Origin: a bacterium
Lineage (GTDB): Bacteria > Actinomycetota > Acidimicrobiia > Acidimicrobiales > UBA8592
Assembly (NCBI GenBank): GCA_002713605.1
Contig: PATL01000029.1
Location: 8,100 to 13,537, forward strand
Reading direction: 5' to 3'
DNA: 5,438 nucleotides
Shown: positions 1 to 4,523 of the stretch, piece by piece
How the letters are laid out: each line of letters starts with the position of its first letter
Position numbering within the stretch: the first letter of the stretch is position 1
Program-made: the position numbers and the translations under genes
The notes under the pieces: generated by a model
The model's database searches: none
Told to the model about the DNA's origin: nothing
What the model saw: only the letters and a program-made list of their open reading frames with translations

Positions 1-623
1 TTGCTTTGAGTCTTAAAACAGGTCACTCAAGGTTTCCGGTCACTTTAGGTAATTTAGATAATGTGCTCGGAGTAGTGCATGTGAAATCTGCACTCCCCGT
101 TGACCCGTATTCACGTTCGCGAATACGGGTCACTGAGATAATGAGTGATGTGATTGCTGTTCCAGAAACCCGAAATCTTATTTCTGTTATGGCCGATATG
201 AGAAAGGAACGTAAGCCAATAGCGATTGTTGTAGATGAACACGGGGGGACTGAAGGGCTAGTTTCTGTTGAGGATATCCTCGAAGAAATAGTAGGTGAGA
301 TTGAAGATGAATATGATGCAATTGAGCAAACACAACAGACAACAGGTGAAGGGATCTTCACATTGGCTGGGAATCTTCGTCTAGATGAAGTTGAAGATAT
401 ATGCGGGTTACCCTTTGAGGAAAAACCATACGAAACGATCGCAGGTTTCATTCTGGATCAACTGCAAAGGGTTCCAAGTGTTGGAGAAGTTTTTCGTTAC
501 AAGTATTGGAAAATTGAAGTTCTTGAAATGGATAAACTGCGAATTGCGATTGTCCGACTAACGAGTCCACCATTTCGGTCAATCAGGGTTGAAGAAAGTA
601 ATAGTGAAGGGGACTTGCTATGA
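1..623 (+). CDS. CorC/HlyC-type CBS-domain membrane protein, 5'-truncated (C-terminal part only)
   Basis: The reading frame is open through the left edge (codons in frame from base 3), so the N-terminal DUF21 membrane domain lies outside the window; the TTG at base 6 is internal, not the start. Visible in order are the end of CBS repeat 1 (TGHSRFPV then GVVHVK), a linker, CBS repeat 2 (about nt 129-315, with VDEHGG and the signature EDILEEIVGEI), and a CorC_HlyC transporter-associated domain (about nt 357-566, FTLAGNLRLDEVED then ETIAGFIL). Family members (CorC, HlyC, MpfA, CNNM) are inner-membrane proteins linked to Mg2+/Co2+ transport or efflux, with the CBS pair acting as a nucleotide-sensing cytoplasmic module; the exact substrate here is unknown. 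The stop overlaps the next start as ATGA, so the two genes are probably translationally coupled. The tandem resembles Rv1842c-Rv1841c of M. tuberculosis. Family assignment is very secure. Confidence 0.93.
   Translation, partial: ALSLKTGHSRFPVTLGNLDNVLGVVHVKSALPVDPYSRSRIRVTEIMSDVIAVPETRNLISVMADMRKERKPIAIVVDEHGGTEGLVSVEDILEEIVGEIEDEYDAIEQTQQTTGEGIFTLAGNLRLDEVEDICGLPFEEKPYETIAGFILDQLQRVPSVGEVFRYKYWKIEVLEMDKLRIAIVRLTSPPFRSIRVEESNSEGDLL
101..132. repeat. Perfect 12-bp inverted repeat with 8-nt loop inside a coding region
   Basis: The left arm at 101-112 (TGACCCGTATTC) is the exact reverse complement of the right arm at 121-132 (GAATACGGGTCA), with an 8-base loop at 113-120. It falls in the linker between CBS repeats 1 and 2 of the truncated CorC-type gene and is translated as part of VDPYSRSRIRVT. 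A perfect 12-bp hairpin is uncommon by chance in a window this size. No T-tract follows, and the frame continues through it, so it is not an ordinary terminator. Function is unknown; possibilities are an mRNA structure, a protein-binding site, or chance. Confidence 0.8.
606..613 (+). promoter_or_regulatory. Shine-Dalgarno site for the second CNNM-family gene
   Basis: GAAGGGGA lies within the last codons of the upstream gene and ends 6 bases before the ATG at 620. The purine-rich match and spacing support that start, and fit translational coupling through the ATGA overlap. Confidence 0.6.
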
Positions 624-1675
624 TCTTCACTCTCATAGCGATTCTAATAACGATATTTTTAATACTATTGAATGGTATTTTTGTTGCTGTTGAGTTTGCT
701 GTTGTTACATCTAAAAGATCAAAGATGCAGGCTTTTGCAAAAACAGGTGACAGATCTGCACGACTAGCCCTTGACCTTATGACGAATCTCCCGCTGTCAA
801 TCTCGGGCGCTCAATTAGGTATCACTGTTACTTCTTTGGGCTTAGGTTTGGTAGCAGAACCAGCATTTGCGAAGGTTATAGAGAATTTTATCACGGAGCC
901 TTTGGGGATGCCCAAAACACTTTCTCATGCTATTGCTTTTGGTTTCGCCTTATTCATAGTTGTTTTTATGCACATGGTTATAGGGGAGATGGTTCCCAAA
1001 AATCTAGCCTTAACTAATCCCGAAACTGTTTTGTGTAAGGTCGCCCGACCTCACAGGTCATTCGTAGTTCTCTTCCGACCTGTAATTTGGTTCCTTAACA
1101 AAGTTTCAAGCTTGCTTCTTAAACCCTTTGGTATCGATCAGGTTGATGAGCTTGGAAATGCGTATACGGCGAAAGAGTTGCAAAAATTAATTGGAGAGGT
1201 TAGGTCAGGGGGTGACCTTGGTCAGGGGGAGCATGATATTTTGGCTGGAGCACTTCTTTTCCAAGACCAGACCATCCGGTCAGTAATGATCCCTTGGGAT
1301 AGCGTTATTAGCGTCAATGAGGGTGACACCATTGAAAATATTAACCTTATAGCAATTGAGAGCGGGCACAGCCGTCTACCTATTTGCTTTGGGGAAACTG
1401 TCCGAGGGTTCCTTCATGTGAAAGACCTTCTCCATAAAGAAAAAGAAATTAAAAAACCTGGTTTGACCGCTGAGATCACAAGAAAGATATTGATTGTGTC
1501 TCCTGAGAAAACCTTAGATGATTTACTTAGAGAGATGCGAGAAACACAGATACACTTTGCGTTAGTTGGGGAATCAGATAGCCAATTTATCGGTGTGATC
1601 ACACTAGATGATGTTCTTGAGGCAATTGTTGGCGAAATCGTTGATGAGTCCGACAAAGTTTATATGGAAGAATAG
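620..1675 (+). CDS. CNNM/DUF21 and CBS-pair membrane protein without CorC_HlyC domain
   Basis: This complete 351-residue protein begins with a hydrophobic helix (residues 3-25) running into the DUF21 motif FVAVEFAVV. The DUF21 hallmarks GAQLGITVTSLGLGLVAEPA (63-82) and GEMVPKNLA (122-130) follow, with further hydrophobic segments near 103-121 and 147-168. Two CBS repeats follow at about 221-275 (GHSRLPI, GFLHVKDLL) and 284-342 (HFALVGE, LDDVLEAIVGEI). It ends just after the second CBS repeat, so the C-terminal CorC_HlyC domain of the upstream paralogue is absent. The family is implicated in Mg2+/divalent-cation transport at the cytoplasmic membrane; ion and direction cannot be read from sequence. 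The start is supported by an ATGA overlap with the preceding gene and a GAAGGGGA ribosome site. The two proteins may form a hetero-oligomer, which is inference. Its closest familiar counterpart is the shorter partner of such actinobacterial pairs (compare Rv1841c). Confidence 0.92.
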   Translation: MIFTLIAILITIFLILLNGIFVAVEFAVVTSKRSKMQAFAKTGDRSARLALDLMTNLPLSISGAQLGITVTSLGLGLVAEPAFAKVIENFITEPLGMPKTLSHAIAFGFALFIVVFMHMVIGEMVPKNLALTNPETVLCKVARPHRSFVVLFRPVIWFLNKVSSLLLKPFGIDQVDELGNAYTAKELQKLIGEVRSGGDLGQGEHDILAGALLFQDQTIRSVMIPWDSVISVNEGDTIENINLIAIESGHSRLPICFGETVRGFLHVKDLLHKEKEIKKPGLTAEITRKILIVSPEKTLDDLLREMRETQIHFALVGESDSQFIGVITLDDVLEAIVGEIVDESDKVYMEE

Positions 1676-1702
1676 GCAATAGGGTCCCTAGGCTCCTATT
1701 GC
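1676..1702. terminator. Stem-loop between convergent genes, candidate bidirectional terminator
   Basis: GCAATAGG (1676-1683) pairs perfectly with CCTATTGC (1695-1702), with an additional G-U pair possible (1684-1694) and a 9-base loop. The left arm begins right after the CNNM stop codon (1673-1675). The right arm encodes the last codons of fabI, whose stop (1688-1690 on the minus strand) lies in the loop. Placement between converging genes suggests transcription termination for both. There is no strong T-tract on either side, so an intrinsic terminator is only moderately supported. Confidence 0.45.
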
Positions 1703-2455
1703 GTGATACCCGCCATCAACATGGATCATGCTACCGGTCGTCATCGGGAACCATTCGGACAGAAGTGCTACACAAGCACGGGCCACTGGAGCCGAGTCTT
1801 TGACGTCCCAGCCTAAAGGGGCTTTGCTATCCCAAGCATCTTCAAATTCTTTAAACCCAGGAATCGATTTTGCAGCCATAGTTCGTATTGGTCCAGCTGT
1901 TACTAGATTTACTCGAATATTTTTGGGTCCCAGAGAACGAGCAAGGTATCGGGATGCAGACTCAAGAGCTGCTTTAGCTACACCCATCCAGTTATAAGCC
2001 GGCCAAGCGAAGCGGGCGTCAAAATCCAAGCCTACAATTGACCCTCCGTCTCTCATAAGGGGAGCGGTGGCTTCAGCTACAGTTTTGAGCGAGTAGGCAG
2101 AAATATTAAAACCAGGAGCGATATCATCCCAACTCGCAGCAAAGAAGTCTTCGCCTAGGCCTATCTCCGGCATAAATCCGATTGCATGTAAAGCGCCATC
2201 TATATGTGTCCACTTTTCCTTTAGGCGATCATGTACTTCTGAGACATGAGTCGGATCAGTGACATCAAATTCTAAAACCTCGACGTTCCCTTCAAGTTTT
2301 CTAACTGTCCTTTCAGTAAGCCTTAAACCACGTCCGGCACCAGTTACGACGACATTAGCTCCCTCACTAATCGCTAGTTGGGCTACCCCAAAAGCGAGAC
2401 TAGCGTCGGTAAGGATTCCTGTGATTAAAATATTCTTATCCTGAAGTATCCCCAT
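1688..2455 (-). CDS. fabI: Enoyl-[acyl-carrier-protein] reductase (NADH), FabI/InhA family
   Basis: The product catalyses the last reduction of the fatty-acid elongation cycle (FAS II), reducing trans-2-enoyl-ACP in the cytoplasm. From the ATG at 2455 it has 255 residues, normal for FabI (about 255-270). The N-terminus MGILQDKNILITGILTDASLAFG is the family's nucleotide-binding start, here shown only to identify the start. The motif HAIGFMP is at 90-96. The catalytic Tyr154 and Lys161 lie in PAYNWMGVAK with the FabI Y-x6-K spacing. TAGPIRT (187-192 region) and the C-terminal VDGGYH (246-251) follow. Phe145 in LDFDA and the PAYNWM context resemble mycobacterial InhA, but the substrate loop near 193-210 is shorter than in InhA, so a general FabI role is more likely than mycolate synthesis. 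A longer start at 2488 adds 11 residues of no family similarity; 2455 is preferred because GGAG lies 5 bases upstream. The gene is convergent with the CNNM pair and divergent from npdG. Family assignment is very secure. Confidence 0.94.
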   Translation of the reverse strand: MGILQDKNILITGILTDASLAFGVAQLAISEGANVVVTGAGRGLRLTERTVRKLEGNVEVLEFDVTDPTHVSEVHDRLKEKWTHIDGALHAIGFMPEIGLGEDFFAASWDDIAPGFNISAYSLKTVAEATAPLMRDGGSIVGLDFDARFAWPAYNWMGVAKAALESASRYLARSLGPKNIRVNLVTAGPIRTMAAKSIPGFKEFEDAWDSKAPLGWDVKDSAPVARACVALLSEWFPMTTGSMIHVDGGYHAIGA

Positions 2456-2460
2456 TGTTG

Positions 2461-2466
2461 CTCCAA
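2461..2466 (-). promoter_or_regulatory. Shine-Dalgarno site that decides the fabI start
   Basis: On the minus strand TTGGAG ends 5 bases before the ATG at 2455. The upstream in-frame ATG at 2488 has no comparable site, so this element favours the 255-residue protein over the 266-residue one. Confidence 0.6.
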
Positions 2467-2484
2467 TGCATAGGCCCACTTTAG

Positions 2485-2490
2485 ACATTA
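2485..2490 (-). promoter_or_regulatory. Candidate -10 element for fabI
   Basis: TAATGT on the minus strand fits the actinobacterial TAnnnT -10 pattern. It would place the transcript start near 2478, giving a leader of about 23 bases that contains the TTGGAG ribosome site. It would also leave the upstream ATG at 2488 outside the transcript. No clear -35 element is seen at standard spacing. Confidence 0.3.
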
Positions 2491-2579
2491 CATGAGTACG
2501 CCAAACATTTGAGGATTCCCAAATTCATTCTTAAAAAAATAAATACAACGAAATCTGTCGGATTGAATAACTTCTACGG

Positions 2580-2585
2580 TATGTT
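2580..2585 (+). promoter_or_regulatory. Candidate -10 element for leaderless npdG transcript
   Basis: TATGTT occupies exactly -12 to -7 relative to the A of the npdG ATG (2592) and fits TAnnnT. No Shine-Dalgarno sequence precedes the ATG. Together these suggest a transcript that begins at the start codon. A TTGAAT at 2563-2568 is too close to serve as a standard -35. Confidence 0.4.
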
Positions 2586-2591
2586 CTAGAC

Positions 2592-3245
2592 ATGAAAATT
2601 GGCATTGTTGGAGGAACCGGACCAGCTGGACGAGGGTTAGCACTGCGGTTGGCTTCAATCGGATATGAAGTAGAAATAGGATCAAGGTCCTCGGGTAGAG
2701 CAGCGGAAATAGTAGATGAGATGATTGAAGTTTGGGGTAATAGAGGTTACCGCCTAACAGGAGTCAGCAATGAAGAGGCTGCCCTTGCAGAAATGGTAGT
2801 ACTAGCAACTCCATGGGACTCCTGTGCGCCAACGGCCAAAGCGCTAAAAAAACAATTAAGTGGGAAATTGGTCATCTGTATGGCAAATGCGCTTGCAAGA
2901 GTCGGAAATGAATTTCACGCACTCTACCCCCCAAGAGGATCAATCGCTGCAGATGTGCAAGCAGCTATACCAGGGTCCAGAGTTTCGATGGCATTTCAAC
3001 ATCTCCCAGCAAAAGAACTAGGAGAGATTGACACCCCAATGGAAGGGGATGTTCTAGTTTGTGCAGATGAACAATCAGCAATAGATGAGACGATAGAAAT
3101 AGTCAATAAAATGGATAATCTGCGAGGACTTGATTGCGGTAGCCTAGCAAACGCTGCTCCTGTTGAAGCATTCACAGCGGTGCTCCTCCAACTCAACAAA
3201 CTATACAAAACGCGCTCTTCTGTCAGCATCATAGGCCTAGAGTAA
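2592..3245 (+). CDS. npdG: NADPH:coenzyme F420 oxidoreductase (Fno/NpdG family)
   Basis: The product transfers hydride between NADP(H) and the deazaflavin coenzyme F420 in the cytoplasm; in actinobacteria it is thought to supply reduced F420 to F420-dependent reductases. The 217-residue length matches the family (about 210-230). A Rossmann nucleotide-binding loop GGTGPAGRGLALRLA lies at residues 7-21, followed by GSR (30-32), the Ser-Arg pair that in Fno proteins contacts the NADPH 2'-phosphate. QHLPA at 136-140 matches the conserved H-x-(I/L)-P-A site near F420, and LDCGSLANAAPVE (180-192) matches the family C-terminal substrate region. The ATG at 2592 is the only possible start, since an in-frame TAA lies at 2568 with no alternative start codon between, and MKIGIVGGTG is the canonical N-terminus. 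It is divergent from fabI and followed 64 bases later by mshC. Related NAD-binding (F420-dependent) proteins of other activity are the main alternative. Confidence 0.9.
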   Translation: MKIGIVGGTGPAGRGLALRLASIGYEVEIGSRSSGRAAEIVDEMIEVWGNRGYRLTGVSNEEAALAEMVVLATPWDSCAPTAKALKKQLSGKLVICMANALARVGNEFHALYPPRGSIAADVQAAIPGSRVSMAFQHLPAKELGEIDTPMEGDVLVCADEQSAIDETIEIVNKMDNLRGLDCGSLANAAPVEAFTAVLLQLNKLYKTRSSVSIIGLE

Positions 3246-3274
3246 CTTTGTACATAGCCAAAGTAGATATACCC

Positions 3275-3280
3275 TACAAT
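3275..3280 (+). promoter_or_regulatory. Candidate -10 element upstream of mshC
   Basis: TACAAT matches the consensus TATAAT at five of six bases and sits in the 64-base npdG-mshC gap, implying a transcript start near 3287 and a leader of about 23 bases. A convincing -35 at 16-18 bases is not seen, so read-through from npdG remains equally possible. Confidence 0.3.
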
Positions 3281-3309
3281 GGCAATAAAACCTAGGTCAC
3301 AATGAAGTA

Positions 3310-4434
3310 ATGCGAATTTTCAACACGGCAACAAATAATATCGAAGATTTCAGTCCGGGGCCGATAGTGAACATTTATACATGCGGAATTACGCCTTATG
3401 ATGCGACTCATATTGGGCACGCAGCAACTTACGTAACTTATGATGTTTTGCAAAGAAGGCTAAGGGATCTCGGGCACGAAACACGATGTGTAAGAAACGT
3501 AACAGACGTTGATGACGATATCCTCAGGAAAGCTCGTGAACTAGGCGTTCATTACCTTGATCTAGCAGCGAAGGAAACTAATCGTTTCAACGAAGATATG
3601 AGCGCATTGGAAATGATTCCATGTTGGAGTGAGCCACGGGCTACTTCCGCAATAGCTGAAATTCGTATGTTTGTATCAAAACTATTGGAAAAAGGCGATG
3701 CTTACGAAGTCCAAGGATTTGTCTACTTTGACATTTCAAAATCAGATGATTTCGGTGCTATGTGTGGCCTAGATGAATCCACTATGTTGCAGTTTGCAGG
3801 AGAAAGAGGTGGAAACCCTAAAGATCCTCTTAAGCGCAACCCTTTAGATTTCGTCCTATGGCAGCCTTCCCTTTCTGATGAACCCGCCTGGGAAAGTATG
3901 TGGGGTCCTGGTAGGCCTGGTTGGCATGTCGAATGCTCAGTACTCGCAATGAGAGAGCTACAAACGGAAACAATAGATATTCATGGAGGAGGAGCTGACC
4001 TGATTTTCCCTCACCACGAATGTGAGCGAGTTCAATCTGAATCGTTAACTAGTAAACCCTTTGTTCGGGTCTGGATGCATCAAGCCATGGTAAAAATGGA
4101 TGGAGAGAAGATGTCAAAGTCATTAGGAAATCTTGTTTTTGTGTCTGACCTCAGAGAAAAACATGACCCTAGGGCGATAAGGCTAGCTCTAATAAACCAT
4201 CACTATAGGGATTCATGGTCTTGGGCCCCAGACCTAATGGGTGTGGCCGACCAGCGTTTGCGCTCTTGGGTAAATGCCGGTTCTGGAGATGGAGGATTAG
4301 AGCAGGTTAGAGATTGTCTTGATGACGATTTAAATACGCCTGAAGCTGTCAAAGTGCTCGATGCCCAAGCAGAAGCAGGAAACGGCGTTTCAGAGGCAGC
4401 AAAGTTGCTGGGCGTAAATATAGATCGCCTTTGA
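3310..4434 (+). CDS. mshC: MshC-type cysteine:glucosaminyl-inositol ligase (CysRS paralogue, mycothiol pathway)
   Basis: MshC joins cysteine to 1-D-myo-inosityl 2-amino-2-deoxy-glucopyranoside with ATP, the penultimate step of mycothiol synthesis. It evolved from class I cysteinyl-tRNA synthetase. This 374-residue protein has the MshC signature CGITPYDATHIGHAATY (25-41), where CysRS has CGPTVYD and HIGN, so the HIGH motif is H34-I-G-H37. Also present are RNVTDVDDDIL (62-72), GPGRPGWHVECS (199-210), IHGGGADLIFPHHE (224-237) and KMSKS (267-271). Expected zinc ligands are Cys25, Cys209 and His235, and Glu239 at the fourth CysRS ligand position is also retained. The protein ends at LLGVNIDRL, where MshC ends, with no room for the C-terminal anticodon-binding region of CysRS (about 460 residues). 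The start is fixed by an in-frame TAA at 3286 and alignment of MRIFNTATN with the family; it lacks the roughly 19-residue N-terminal extension of mycobacterial MshC. No other mycothiol gene is in the window, so cysteinyl-tRNA synthetase or a novel cysteine ligase remains possible. Confidence 0.82.
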   Translation: MRIFNTATNNIEDFSPGPIVNIYTCGITPYDATHIGHAATYVTYDVLQRRLRDLGHETRCVRNVTDVDDDILRKARELGVHYLDLAAKETNRFNEDMSALEMIPCWSEPRATSAIAEIRMFVSKLLEKGDAYEVQGFVYFDISKSDDFGAMCGLDESTMLQFAGERGGNPKDPLKRNPLDFVLWQPSLSDEPAWESMWGPGRPGWHVECSVLAMRELQTETIDIHGGGADLIFPHHECERVQSESLTSKPFVRVWMHQAMVKMDGEKMSKSLGNLVFVSDLREKHDPRAIRLALINHHYRDSWSWAPDLMGVADQRLRSWVNAGSGDGGLEQVRDCLDDDLNTPEAVKVLDAQAEAGNGVSEAAKLLGVNIDRL

Positions 4435-4478
4435 AAACGGCTGAGCGCGACACAAGCTAAGTTTGATGGAAAGAACTC

Positions 4479-4520
4479 TGTATATTCACAGAAATACTCC
4501 ATGCTCATCGGTAATATACA
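4479..4520. repeat. 8-bp inverted repeat upstream of thrS
   Basis: TGTATATT (4479-4486) and AATATACA (4513-4520) are exact reverse complements separated by 26 bases. Both arms contain TATA-like sequence, and the right arm overlaps the candidate thrS -10. It could be an operator dyad or a hairpin closing over the start region, but AT-rich arms of this length arise fairly easily by chance in such a gap. Confidence 0.4.
4512..4517 (+). promoter_or_regulatory. Candidate -10 element for leaderless thrS transcript
   Basis: TAATAT lies at exactly -12 to -7 from the thrS ATG (4524) and fits TAnnnT. No purine-rich ribosome site is present just upstream of the ATG. A second TATA-like hexamer, TATATT at 4481-4486, could start a transcript with a leader of about 31 bases instead. 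Confidence 0.4.
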
Positions 4521-4523
4521 TTC

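Noticed and set aside
6..8. TTG at base 6 as the start of the first gene.
   Set aside because: The frame is open to the left edge and begins in the middle of a CBS repeat, so the gene is truncated by the window, not short.
23..451. A 142-codon minus-strand frame opposite the first CorC-type gene.
   Set aside because: It is antisense to highly conserved CBS and CorC_HlyC motifs and is rich in Ser/Thr/Ile, typical of a shadow of an acidic coding strand.
2488..2685. A 65-codon minus-strand frame ending at the long fabI start.
   Set aside because: It overlaps the start of npdG, covers the divergent promoter region, and resembles no family; most likely a chance frame.
3310..4434. Calling the gene a standard cysteinyl-tRNA synthetase (cysS).
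   Set aside because: It has GITPYDATH with HIGH instead of the CysRS GPTVYD with HIGN, is far shorter, and ends at the MshC C-terminus with no anticodon-binding region. It is kept as an alternative, not the main call.
4435..4523. A T-box riboswitch in front of thrS.
   Set aside because: The gap is only 89 bases, with no T-box core sequence, no specifier stem and no terminator hairpin.
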